A stretch of 64,000 nt of DNA from assembly GCA_037074765.1 (NCBI GenBank), contig JBAMDO010000248.1, positions 1 to 64,000 of the forward strand. Direction: 5' to 3'. Positions within the stretch are counted from its first letter, which is position 1. Each line of letters begins with the position of its first letter. Source of the stretch: Mansonella perstans. Lineage: Eukaryota > Nematoda > Chromadorea > Rhabditida > Onchocercidae. The notes under the pieces were generated by a model, which did not search any database, had not been told where the DNA came from, and saw nothing but the letters and a program-made list of their open reading frames with translations. Of this stretch, positions 10,355 through 22,500 are shown piece by piece. The translations under genes and the position numbers were made by a program.

Positions 10355-12375
10355 ATGATATTTTTTTCCCTTGATGTTATTCTTGCTGTTACTATCATAT
10401 TATTAGCACTGTGGAAAATTGCTAATGTGAGCATGAAGTGGTATACTATCAATTTATTAATTGCATATGTTATTACTAGTACTGGTATTAATTTCCGAGA
10501 TATATTAAAATCATTATCTCTTCCCGAAATCTCCAAATTCTGGTAAATTTTTTTCACTGCATTATCAAATATTTTGAAAAAAATTATGGAATTTAATACA
10601 TTAAAAATTAGCTATAATTATGTAAAATCGATCAATAGCAAATTAATAATTAAACACTTTACCACTGAATATTAACACTGTATATACATACAAGAGAGGC
10701 ATTTTTATCAAAATTTTTTTTTCAAATTAAATACTTAAAATGAAGAATTATGCCTTTTTTAAGGTTTAATGGGTTTATAACATATCTTAGACTGCTAGGA
10801 TTCGCACTGGCACATCTGATATTATTCTTCAGTATCCTTGAAATATACAGTATTTATGCTCTTAAATCGAATACCTTAAAAACTTTATATAAGAGGTAAA
10901 TCTGACCTTTTGCGCAAATTTTTTTTTGTTGTTAATTTTTTTCAACAAATTTAATACTAATTATGTTAAACTAATTGGAAAACATGCTAATAAAGCAGCT
11001 TCTTTTTAAAGGATTATTTTCAAATCAATTTAATAACGTTCGCTTTTTTTCCTTCCTCTTTTCCTTTTAACAAATTGTATTTCAGCAGTTTTCGAGTGCT
11101 TATTTTTATTCATTTCTCTGCACAAGTAGTTGCAGTTCCATTTTCAATCTTGATACGTGTTTTTCTTGACACCGCAATTTACAAAATTATTTTGATGTTT
11201 TATTTTTCGATTGTATGCTTTTTAAATCTTAGCTCAATCGTAATAATTGTCACTGTAAGTATTGTTCAATTATAACTATTCTTTAATTAATTTCAATTAA
11301 GTTTTAATACTTAAGTTTTATTAAGTTTTAAAACCAAAAGTAATTCATTGCTTTCGTTTTCTTTTAATAGAATGAAAAAATTATCTAGACAAGTTCAGAA
11401 AATTTGTTAATCAAAAGCTGAAAAACGTCTGAATTGTTATTTGCAGGCAATTTATTGCATTTATAAACATAAACGATTACGCCAAAATGTGCAATTAAAG
11501 CGAGCTCTCAAACCGCCCATTTTTTATTTCTTACCGTTGACGATACTGGACACTTTACTTCTAAGCAAGTTATATTAATGAATTCAATTACCTTTGTAAC
11601 CAAAAATGAAAATATTTCGCAAAATCAATACTCCTGTTTCGCTTTTGTTTTGTTTCTTAATTGAAATTGTAAGATCTTTCAAATCAAACTTAATAAATGA
11701 AGCAAAATTCGACCATAAATCAAAATAATTTAATTATAATAATACATGTAGCTTAATAATTCTCTCAACTAATTTATTATTGACTGAAAGTTGCTATGAA
11801 TTTGATAAAAACTATGAATTCGACTGAAATTTTTGTAAAACTTTTTTTTGTAAATTATTAACTTAAGCACTTACACTTTTTCACAAATCTAGTTCCGTTT
11901 CTCTAAATCTGATTCAATAATTCAACTTTTGCGTTTTTATTTTGTTTAAAAACTAAATACCTAATTTTGTGAATTAAAAATCAATGATAAAAAAGTTTTG
12001 GAGAAAAAAAGAAAGAAAGGAAAGGTTTTTTCAAAGTTTTTTTAATTAATTGTGCTCAGTGAACATAATTGCATCAATCATGGACCGTGATCGAAGCACG
12101 TTGCAAGTTACGGAAATTAATCGTGTTATCTTAAAGGTACAATTTAATCATTTTGACTGTTCATCTTTTTTTATTGTTCGTAATGTAGAATTAAACTGAA
12201 AAAAAATTAATTTCATTAATTACAGATTCGTACACCAATGGCAGCTTTATGCACAGTTTTCGTTTTGCCACCTTTTCGCAGAGCTCTATTTGATTTACTG
12301 CATATTAAACGTCATCAGATTTCGGTAGTGCCAGTCACTAATAATTATTTGAGCAGTCAACGAAATAAAACGTGA
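10355..12375 (+). CDS. 7TM chemoreceptor-like gene, tandem copy A
   Basis: Six exons join in frame into 277 aa: 10355-10542, 10764-10895, 11086-11254, 11447-11564, 12060-12136, 12226-12375. A stop codon lies just before the ATG, supporting this start. Hydrophobic segments: TM1 about 6-22, TM2 30-45, TM3 66-95, TM4 108-132, TM5 137-165, TM6 190-213, TM7 228-250. TM3 ends ILEIYSIYALKSN and TM7 runs into FVLPPFRRALFDLL. The layout is that of a nematode serpentine chemoreceptor, tentatively in the Sra/Sre-like range; the family is not secure. Intron 4 needs a GC donor (A|GCAAGT). Exon 5 lacks one codon present in the other copies. It is probably a plasma-membrane receptor in sensory cells, by family only. 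Confidence 0.8.
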
Positions 12376-13978
12376 TCATATGACGCTATTCATTATCAAT
12401 TGTATCATTTTTACCTTTAATTTTCCTTTCCCGAAACGTTTATCCGAAATACCGTATTATTACTCCAATCACCAGAACATGGTAACAGAGTGTTAAAGAA
12501 ATTTCGAATAAACTATGATTTGAAAAAAGAAATTTTAACATAAACTAAAACTAAAAATGTATAAAAAGAAAAACTTCTGGAAAGAAATTAAAAATACAAT
12601 TGTTCCACCAACTGTCAATTGCACAATCAAATCCCATTAATAACTTTTTTAATAATGAGTTACAACTTCATCATCCTGTGAAATTTGAGAAGTAATTTAA
12701 CAACTCTAATAAATAAAAAAAAAACATTATTTTAAGAGATATTTTATTGATCAAAAGAAAATTTTCATGGATATCGGAAGTGATGACGGAAAAAATATGC
12801 ATTCTAAAATTTTGGTGTGCTCTCATTCTAATAAAATTACTGCATCTATTCAGTGAAAATGGATTATACAAGTGTGTAATGGTACAAAAATAATCAAGAA
12901 ATAATTAAATTTTTAAGGAGAGATAAATTTTCATATATTTGTTTTTCATCACATTTCTTTTTGCAAATTATTGAACTTTACAACGACGAACTGCAAATAT
13001 TCTTAACCTTATGCTATTTATATAAATAAAATAGTCAAACAATAATAGATTGGTATCAAGTATAAATAATTACAACAATCTATGATGGTACCAAGTTCAA
13101 TTTTTTTTATTCGCTTTTTATTCTTGTTACGTACCATTGGAGTGGTGAAAAAGAAAATAGAAATCTAATGAACTTTGAAGAACAAAATTAACAGGCCATT
13201 CAGAACGTCATTTTGTCGCAGTATTTAGGTGGGAGGAAGTCTGAGATAGCCATTGTGAAACAAGTAATATTGTGATTAAAAGCAATAAACAAAAGAAAAG
13301 AATGCAAATATTCCAGACAGTTGTATTGAATGAGTGCATGAAAAATTTTTTGACAAACAGAAAGATGCTAATAACAAGATCTCTGAGATGACAGCTGGAT
13401 CTATCGTACATTTAAAGTTGGGTTTCTTCAACTCGCTACTGATGACCGACTGCGAATCCCCTCGTTGGAAACGTGCGTGATATAACAAATCCATTTCCTT
13501 TTATAACTTATTTCAGTTCATAGAGCGACTTTTTCCACAATCCCAATTAACAGGAAGGAAACATAACTAACATAATCATGCATTATATATGTGTATATTA
13601 TATATCTGTACATTAGCGAAATACCTTCTTGTCTTGCTAAATTAATTCGAAGAATTGGTGTACCCGATGGCAATGAATAATTCTTTGGCTGTAAATAATG
13701 ATATTAGGTAGATAGCACTAGCCGATAGTAATAGTAAATTTCCCATTCCATTATTTCACAGCATCACACCTATCTTTATTAATTCGTCTATTCTATATTT
13801 CAAATACATGAAAATTAATATTTATATGGGTAAAATATTAGCTAATCCTCAAAGCAAAATGATTTTCCCAAATCACTCATTAAATTTCCAAAAAATGAAC
13901 TATCCAGATTGTCATGCACTTACTGTTATCTACTATTATCTAGCAAATGAATGCTGGAGAAGATGTAACAACACATTT
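12376..13978. other. Receptor 3' flank and repeat block without a supported gene
   Basis: 12376-12640 is shared by the receptor cassettes. About 12995-13978 is shared with 27395-28377. Within it, two overlapping minus-strand frames (13494-13276 and 13411-13208) have more balanced composition than their surroundings, including FQRGDSQSVISSELKKPNF. I recognise no family, and in the second copy small indels alter both frames, so no gene is called. 13860-13978 resembles the SF1-like 3' UTR repeated at 5810 and 35800. Confidence 0.45.
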
Positions 13979-14096
13979 CTAAAGCCAAACATCTGAAGGT
14001 GGTGGAGGCATGAAATCAAGTCCAAGCGATATTGGTGGTGGTGGTGGTAATGGAACGGGCATAGGATATCGGCTGGTGGGTGGTGGGCGTGTTATT
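13979..14096 (-). pseudogene. SF1-like proline-rich C-terminal exon fragment, copy 1
   Basis: The minus strand reads a proline-rich tail ending in a stop at 13981-13979, with MPVPLPPPPPISLGLDF and MPPPPSDVWL. Proline-rich tails are typical of SF1, and the downstream bases match the 3' flank of the SF1-like fragments at 5.9 and 35.9 kb. The exon has no good acceptor on its 5' side. It abuts sequence resembling an LTR/internal junction at about 14173, so it is a broken piece. Confidence 0.55.
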
Positions 14097-14172
14097 TGAC
14101 AGAATAATTGTAAATTCAAAATTATTTGACTAAGACCAAATAATTTTATAATACAATTATTTCGGTTTTTTC

Positions 14173-15880
14173 GACACTCCCGACTGAAAGAAAATTTTAG
14201 ATGTGGGGATTATAATTAAGGATTTGATTTGGTTATTCAATAAGGGTGTTTTGTTTCTGCTGATTTTTTAATGAGATGCTTAATTGATACTTAATTCAAT
14301 TTCAGTTGGGTAGATTATGAAAACACAAACGTCAAGAATGATGGGTCGCCAATGCGTCGTAAAATCGTCCAGCTCTTGTTGTATTAGTTCGGTCACTTTG
14401 TCGACTCTATGTAGGATTTGCTCTGAGAGTTTGTTACCTTCCTGGTCGATCTTTTCCCAAATATTCCACTCAAGCGGTTTACTAGATAATTGTTGCAGGT
14501 TTGTATATCATATCATAAGAATATCATAGTTTGAAATTTGATATTTTTCGGATCAATAGCTTTTCCTTCAATTTTTCTATCATGAATAAAATCTTTTTAG
14601 AGGCTAAAGTTATCTTTATAATTCGGTGCCCAGCTTTTTGTGCTTATTTCATCGACTACATTGTTATTACTCATTTTTGCAGTTTATCAATGATGACATG
14701 ATCATCAGATATCCTTGCTCTGGTAATTTCCAATTTTTCGATATAAGCATTTACTTATAGCTTCTGCTACATTCCATAGAACTATACTCGTGTTTGTTGT
14801 ACATTTTCCGTTTGTATGAGGTAATGTTAAATAGTATGAGATCTGATACCGTTTTCTCATTTTGTAATAGGAATTTTGTAGTTGTTTGGATCGAATTCCT
14901 AGCCATCCAGAAGAGTATAGTACATTATTTACAGTTCTCCATTGATCTGAAGATATCAATTTAAGATCGGTTTCACTTAATCTTTGCTTACCGAATTTAA
15001 AATATACTATACATTTTTGATATGTGATTGATTGCCGAAGTAATTATGTAGCTTGATTATACAGATAGAGCAAATTTCAAAAAAAAAGGAAAAAAATTCC
15101 TGTTGTATCGTTTGATCACATATTTCAGGCCTGTCAAGCATAGTCCAAAATTGTTTCTCAATTTAACCTTTGATTTTTTCCATGATATAAAAATGTATTA
15201 GGTCCTTATCTCACTTGATATCTATCGTTGTATTATATTATGAATTTCGTAATTTTTTTTTTTTTGTTCTAATACGGAAAGAACTAATCCTAGTTCTTGT
15301 TTCATCAGTTTCTATTAAATCCATTTTTTTTTCTAATACGGAAAGGAACTATTTTTATCAGTTTGTATTAAAACTTCTTACATGATAGCAAGGTTTCTTT
15401 GCCTTGCTTTTTAATTATTGCATTTGTTTGAGTCATCATTGTCGTATTATAGATAGTTGAATAATCTTTCCATTTAACTTCCTTTGTATGGCTCCTGTAA
15501 AGGCATTTGTTCGATGTGGTTCATTTCTTTCTTCACTAGTGCACTGCTATGGACAGCCTTGCAGTAAAAACATTTTAGTTTTGTATTCTTCGCTTTGATA
15601 TGTCTTCAAACAAATACTGTAGGATGTATTTGACATTCATAATGCCACTGATCAAATTTCAATTGTCTCATTGTTTAGATAATATAACATATTAATGCTT
15701 TAAAAAATTTAATGATAATCCAGTAATGACTGAAAAATATGTAAGTGAAATAAAGGAAAGTTTTGCTTTAGAAAAATAAATTAAGAAAAGTTTTTCTTTT
15801 GTCCTTCTCTTATACACATTTTGTTAAAACACACAACAATTTTGGAGCAATTTTTCCCGTTTATTGTAAAATTATTTTTT
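14173..15880 (-). pseudogene. Decayed BEL/Pao relic, copy 2
   Basis: CGACACTCCC at 14174-14183 matches the LTR/internal junction of the element at 542-551. An open minus-strand frame about 14514-14325 encodes a helical segment (LSSKPLEWNIWEKIDQEGNK and KVTELIQQELDDFTTHWRP), retroelement-like but unplaced. Another frame at 14959-14705 is uncharacterised. At 15578-15531 the Gag knuckle recurs (CFYCKAVHSSAL), but a 2-bp loss removes the frame of its last Cys. The minus-strand order is knuckle, unknown parts, helical part, junction. I infer a scrambled or internally deleted element. Confidence 0.6.
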
Positions 15881-16583
15881 TTTTTTAATTGGAATTTCTG
15901 TGTTAATTCAAATTTCTTAATTCAGGAAATAGTAATAAAAAGTTGCTAGAAAAATTTCGTTGTTGTTGACTTTTTTCTTTTTGATGCATAAATTGAGCAA
16001 TAAAAGTGCTATAAAAAAACGATATGAGCAACAACAATAAAATCTACAAAAAAAATAATACCTAAAACAATAAAAATAACACCAAAATAATAAAAATTTT
16101 TCATTAATAAATTTCATTAATAGCAAAGCTTAATCCCGTTTATCAGCTCCTCTCCTGCACTTTTATCTATTTCCAAAATATTTATCTTGTTTTTCAGATA
16201 TCTGCTTCGCTTCCCATCGGAAATTACTATAAGCATTAAGCAACTTTTGCACTAATTTACTGCTTGGTTGAGAAAATTAAAAGCAAATTAGTTCTCCAGT
16301 CCTTTTCTTTTGTTACTCTTTTTCCAACATTTTTTTCCTAATTCGTACTTTCAAAAACATACGAAATTACTGAGCAATTTAAATCTCTTCATATTGTTAA
16401 TTTTTTGTTTCATTTGCTTACATAGTTTACTGAATCTGGTTCTGCAATGTTTTCATCTATTTATTTTCTTTGTTTGCTTTTATTTTTTTCAGATTTTATT
16501 CCATTTTAGTATTCATGTTAATTTACTGTCTCTGCGAGATTAAATTTCTATGAGTTTCCCGAAAAATCTATAAATGATACTAA
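15881..16583. other. Repeat-derived 5' flank of receptor copy B
   Basis: About 15885-16130 matches 22990-23290, and 16140-16583 matches the 5' flanks of the other receptor copies. A TTTTTTTCAG at about 16482-16491 sits ahead of the start in all copies and could be a 5'-UTR intron or trans-splice acceptor. No other gene is visible. Confidence 0.5.
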
Positions 16584-18599
16584 ATGATATTTTTTTCCCT
16601 TGATGTTATTCTTGCTATTACTGTCACATTATTAGCACTGCGGAAAGTTGCTAATGTAAGCACTAAGTGGTATACTATCAATTTATTAATTGCATATGTT
16701 ATTACTAGTGCTGGTGTTAATTTCCAAGATATATTAAAATCATTATCTCTTCCCGAAATCTCCAAATTCTGGTAAATTTTTTTCACTGCATTATCAAATA
16801 TTTTGAAAAAATTATGGAATCTAAAATATTAAAAATTTGCTATAATTATGTAAAATCGATCAATAGCAAATTAATAATTGAACACTTTACCACCGAATAT
16901 TAACACTGTATATACATACAACAGAGGCATTTTTCAAAATTTCTTTTTCAAATTAAATACTTAAAATGAAGAATTATGCCTTTTTTTAGGGTTCATGGGT
17001 TTATAATATATCTTAGACTGCTAGGATTCGCACTGGCACGTCTGATATTATTCTTCAGTATCCTTGAAATATACAGTATTTATGCCCTTAAATCGAATAC
17101 CTTGGAAACTTTATATAAGAGGTAAATCTGACCTTTTCTGCAAATTTTTTTTGTTGTTAATTTTTTTCAACAAATTTAATACTAATTATGTTAAACTAAT
17201 TGAAAAACATGCTAATAAAGCAGCTTCTTTTTAAAGGATTATTTTCAAATCAGTTTAATAACGTTCGCTTTTTTGCCTTCCCCATTTCCTTTTAACAAAT
17301 TGTATTTCAGCAGTTTTCGAGTGCTTATTTTTATTCATTTCTCTGCACAAGTAGTTGCAGTTCCATTTTCAATCTTGATACGTGTTTTTCTTGACACCGC
17401 AATTTACAAAATTATTTTGATGATTTATTTTTCGATTGTATGCTTTTTACATCTTAGCTCAATCGTAATAATTGTCACTGTAAGTATTGTTCAATTATAA
17501 CTATTCTTTAATTAATTTCAATTAAGTTTTAATGCTTAAGTTTTATTAAGTTTTAAAATCAAAAGTAATTCATTGCTTTCGTTTTCTTTTAATAATAGAA
17601 TGAAAAAATTATCTAGACAAGTTCAGAAATTTGTTAATCAAAAACTGAAAAACGTCCGAATTGTTATTTGCAGGCAATTTATATCATTTATGAACATAAA
17701 CGATTACGCCAAAATGCGCAATTAAAGCGAGCTCTCAAACCGCTCATTTTTTATTTCTTACCGTTGACAATACTGGACACTTTACTTCCAAGCAAGTTAT
17801 ATTAATGAATTCAATTACCTTTGTAACCAAAAATGAAAATATTTCGCAAAATCAATACTCCTGTTTCGCTTTTGTTTCTTAATTCAAATTATAAAATCTT
17901 TTAAATCAAACTTAATAAATGAAGCAAAATTCGACCATAAATCAAAATAATTTAATTATAATAATACATGTAGCTTAATAATTCTCTCAGCTAACTTATT
18001 TATTATTGATTGAAAGTTGCTATGAATTTGATAAAAACTATGAATTCGACTGAAATTTTTGTAAAACTTTTTTTTGTAAATTATTAACTTAAGCACTTAC
18101 ACTTTTTCACAAATCTAGTTCCGTTTCTCTAAATCTGATTCAATAATTCAACTTTTGCGTTTTTATTTTCTTTAAAAACTAAATACTTAATTTTGTGAAT
18201 TAAAAATCAATGATAGAAAAGTTTTGGAGAAAAAAAGAAAGAAAGGAAAGATTTTTTCAAAGTTTTTTTAATTAATTGTGCTCAGTGAACATAATTGCAT
18301 TAATCATGGGCCGTGATCGAAGCACGTCGCAAGTTATGATGGAAATTAATCGTGTTATCTTAAAGGTACAATTTAATCATTTTGATCTTTTTTTATTGTT
18401 CGCAATGTAGAACAAACTGAAAAAAAATTAATTTCATTAATTACAGATTCGTACACCAATGGCAGTTTTATGCACAGTTTTCGTTTTGCCACCTTTTCGC
18501 AGAGCTCTATTTGATTTACTGCATACTAAACGTCATCAGCAGATTTCCGTAGTGCCAGTCACTAATAATTATTTAAGCACCAAAAGAAATAACGTGTGA
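16584..18599 (+). CDS. 7TM chemoreceptor-like gene, tandem copy B
   Basis: Six exons join in frame into 279 aa: 16584-16771, 16990-17121, 17311-17479, 17674-17791, 18286-18365, 18447-18599. It has the same architecture as copy A. Differences include Trp to Arg and Ile to Val in the TM1 end, Lys to Glu in the loop after TM5 (IYIIYEHKRLRQNAQ), an extra Gln after TM7, and a different last segment ending RNNV. The intron 4 donor is again GC (A|GCAAGT). Exon 3 follows a TTTCAGCAG tandem acceptor, so a one-codon splice variant is possible. No stop or frameshift is present, so it may be functional. Confidence 0.78.
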
Positions 18600-20000
18600 T
18601 CGTATGACGCTATTCATTATCAATTGTATCATTTTTACCTTTAATTTTCCTTTCCCGAAACGTTTATCCGAAATGCCGTATTATTTCTTCAATCACCAGA
18701 ACATAGTAACAGAGTGTTAAAGAAATTTCGAATAAACTGTGATTTGAAAAAAGAAATTTTAACATAAACTAAAACTAAAAATGTATAAAAGAAAAACTTC
18801 TGGAAAGAAATTAAAAATACAATTGTTCCACCAATTGTCAATTGCACAATCAAATCGCATCAGTAATTCTTTTCTTCTCTGAGAAAAATCGAACAATGAG
18901 AACAGTGTTATCAGTAAAAGTGTCACAAAGATTCTAAACACAATAGAGGAACGGATAAGAGACAAAAAGATACAATAGGAAACCATTACCTCCTTCTATA
19001 AGCCATAAACAAAAACTTTGTATCTGGGTCAAACAACACAAAACACTTCATCTTCAACCTCCTCTAAATTAAACTGATAAATTTTTTCTACTGGTTCATT
19101 TTTATTTTGCTATGTATCTTAACTATTCTTTCATAATCATATTTTTGATGAGATTCAATAAATTTGCAAAAGAAAGGAATTTTAAGATTACCAATTTTAA
19201 CTGGTTAAAAGATTAACAATTTTAATTTTAATTGTTTCTGTTTTTCATTTTAAATTTTAAGTAAATTTAATTTGTACCTGCAAAAAACGCTTATTGGGTC
19301 ATAAAAATAACCTTTGCCATTAATAAAGCCTCATTGTATGTTACAGCTAAATTTTTAAAGTAGTAATTAACACTGGAATTGATGACCAATTATAGAAGCA
19401 ATATATGGGAATGAATTGATTCTATAAATTTAGCATCGATATTAGAAGCAGCACTAGTAGACCATACGCAATTAGTAAATTGATAGCCTAACACTTATTG
19501 CTTACATAAACTATTTTCTACAGAGCTAATAAGATGAATAGTAATAGCAAGAAAAACATCAATGAAAATATAAAGGAAAACAGGTATCACGTAATATTAT
19601 GCACTGGTATTTTCTGGGAACTGATACAAGTTCAGTTTGCAGAGATTGCAAATAAATATGAATATGTTAAAGGGTTTAAATGAAATAAAATCTGAAAAAA
19701 AAATTATTTTGCAAGAACTCTTTAATCTACGCATCAAAAAGAAACAAGAAATAGCAACGAAGTTTTTTTGGCGTTTTTTTTGTGTTATTTTCTAAATAAA
19801 GAAATTCAAATTGAAAAAAAATGAAACAGTAGCAAAGTGATATTAGTACGGAAAAAACAAATACATCTGACCAATCTGTCCCAATAGACAACATTTTAAA
19901 GATTTTTTTTCATAGAAAATTTAAATCATGCATCCTTACAAATCATAAAATGAATCATACATTTTTAAAATATGGATAACGAAGAGGAAAACGAGAGTTA
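18600..20000. other. Receptor 3' flank and shared repeat block
   Basis: 18840-19600 is shared with 25830-26060 and 33515-34060. A candidate minus-strand exon (19051-18990) has an upstream AG, an ATG, 20 codons (MKCFVLFDPDTKFLFMAYRR) and a GT donor. Its gene is not recognised and the other copies are cut through it. About 19591-19690 is the uninterrupted target region of the element at 4105. Confidence 0.4.
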
Positions 20001-20429
20001 TGTCGTGAAATTTATGTCGAATACTTTTATTTTAAAAGATGGAAGGAAACGTAATGAATGAAGCGAATGGATGAATGCGAGCGGCGTGACTGATTGGAAC
20101 TGAACTTGCTTGATACAGCTGGGTTTATATATGCTAGAAGTAGGAGTGGTTTGCAACGGAAACTGTTAAGATCCAATTAACATATAAATATGGTAATGAG
20201 AAGATTAGGATGAGAATTTGGATGAACATTTGGAGTGATTGCTAGGAAAGGAATTTCCTGTATAATCGGAACACAAAGATCTGGGCAAAAAACACATTTG
20301 AATTTGATGGGAAAATAAATCTAAGGAATGCAAATCAGACAAATAAATGAATGAGATAACTGATGAATCATGGAAACCATTCCATTTAAATTGTATAAAA
20401 TTTATTTAATTGTCGCGACTTTCGCGACA
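20001..20429 (-). mobile_element. Solo LTR of a BEL/Pao-type element with 5-bp target duplication
   Basis: The 429-bp insert starts TGTCGTGAAATTT and ends TTTCGCGACA, and is flanked on both sides by AGTTA (19996-20000 and 20430-20434). Related repeat copies at about 4200 and 34205 read straight through a single AGTTAGATCGG, giving two empty sites. The terminal sequences resemble those of the element at 3046-4105, but the interior is different and carries no SL1 copies. By its ends the sense strand is probably minus. It is most simply the product of LTR-LTR recombination. Confidence 0.9.
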
Positions 20430-20434
20430 AGTTA

Positions 20435-21410
20435 GATCGGAAACTTTTTTCTTTTTGTTCAAATGGGACAATGTTTTAAAGATTATTATTCCATAAAGAA
20501 TTTAGTAAATGAATCATACATCCCTAAAATATACGATTGAACAGAACAAATTTAGCTCATCTCGAATATTTATTTACTTTTTGTTTTCTTTAAATTTCAA
20601 CTTAATTTTGAATCAAATAAAAAAACGAACAAAAAAAAGCGAACTTTCAAGAACTCTGTTGCTTCTTTATAATGCTATTTCTAAAGAGGAAATGGAATTT
20701 TTAATACCTTCATTTTCCTGATTTGCATTTTTTCTGATATTTTAGCGGTCCAAATGCGGAAAAAAATGAAACTTAAAATGATTGCAATTTTTTTTCTAAA
20801 ATGTTTAAGCAGTCCAATGTTAATTTACCTATTCGTGTGTGTTAAGAGATTCTTGCACATCTAAATTATCGAAGAAGGAATAGTCTTGATAATGTACAAG
20901 AAAGATCGATTACTACTCTCTTGACGTCTTGACCAACTTAAATATCTCTTTTAATTCATTAGATTATTTATGCTAATTAGGGTTTTGTAAACGAACTATA
21001 AGAATGGGGAAGAGAATGGTTAAAAAAATTAATTTAACCGAAATTCACAGAAAAGAAAATGAATTTAGTAAAGTTTTTAACGTTCGAATTATGATCCGCT
21101 AATAGACGAATTATCTGTAAGTAGTAATAAATGTACAATAAGGCACTATTTGGTGACAAAGTATTTTGTTAAACATTCCATTTAATGAATTGCTGTCGCA
21201 AATTGAAATGAAAGACTTGCGAGCCAAGAAGAAAGATGGTAAGCCAACAGTACGATGTAATAAATTAAATACGTTGCTAGATTTCGATTTTTCATCACAA
21301 TGTAGCAATGTGCCTATAGAGTGAATTAACAATAAATCAATTGATATAGTTCCGATCTTCAACAGAGTTTTTTTTTTAGATTTCATATTAAAATTCTTGT
21401 AGTTTTTATT
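20435..21410. repeat. Segmental repeat block, copy 2 (truncated)
   Basis: Matches 4210-5200 closely, then breaks off near 21410 into the gag-relic block. It lacks the SF1-like exons found in the two longer copies. No gene is supported. Confidence 0.7.
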
Positions 21411-21439
21411 GAAAATTAAAAAAAAACAATTTTACTGAA

Positions 21440-22500
21440 AATTGTTTTTTTTTTTTTTTTTCTAATATGGAAAGGAATAATCCTAGTTCTTGTTTCATCA
21501 GTTTCTATTAAATCCATTTTTTTTTCTAGTACGGAAAGGAACTAATCCTAGTTCTTGTTTCATCAGTTTGTATTAAACGTTCTTACATGATAGCAAGGTT
21601 TCTTTGCCTTGCTTTTTAATTACTGCATTTGTTTGAGTCATTATTGTCGTATTATAGATAGTTGAATAATCTTTCCATTTATTAACTTCCTTTGTATGGC
21701 TCCTGTAAAGGCATGAAGATTTGTTCGATGTGGTTCATTTCTTTCTTCACATAGTGCACTGCTATGGACAGCCTTGCAGTAAAAACATTTTAGTTTTGTA
21801 TTCTTCGCTTTGGTATGTCTTCAAACAAATACTGTGGGATGTATTTGACATTCATAATGCCACTGATCAAATTTCAATTGTCTCATTGTTTAGATAATAA
21901 AATATATTAATGCTTTAAAAAATTTAATGATAATCCAGTAATGACTGAAAAATATATAAGTAAAGTAAAGGAAAGTTTTGCTTTAGAAAAATAAATTAAG
22001 AAAAGCTTTCCTTTTGTCCTTCTCTCATACACATTTTGTTAAAACACGCAACAATTTTGGAGCAATTTTTCCCGTTTATTGTAGAATTATTTTTTTTTCA
22101 TTTTGGTTGGAAATTTTAGAAACAAATATTTTCATAAATAAATGGAAAAAATATAAACAAGTATATTCATATATATGAAAAAAAATATAAATGTAAATAT
22201 ATATATATGAAAAAAATATATGAAAAAGTATATTCATACATATATATGTAGATATATCATGTAAATTACTAAAATACTACTGTTTCCTTCTCGTGTTTTT
22301 AATCAATTAACTTCATATTATTTGTTAATCAGTTAATCAGCTCGTTTGGTAATACAAATATTACTGAAAAGAAAAAAGAAAGTTCATTCAAGTATTTTTA
22401 TTGTAAGAAATGGAAAAATTGATAGTTACGATAACCGAAATTATATTGTCGCAAGTAACTAAATTTCACAAATTTTGCTTCCTTTATCAGAAGACATTGC
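21440..22500 (-). pseudogene. Decayed BEL/Pao gag fragment, copy 3
   Basis: The minus strand at 21794-21742 keeps the Gag knuckle CFYCKAVHSSALCEER. The flanks match copies 1 and 4, including the TA-rich tract at 22140-22260. Poly-T rich duplications of a short CTAGTTCTTGTTTCATCAG segment are present at 21480-21570, as in copies 2 and 4. Confidence 0.7.

Noticed and set aside
10351..10557. Minus-strand frame opposite receptor exon 1 (and the same in three copies)
   Set aside because: It is the antisense shadow of the coding exon.
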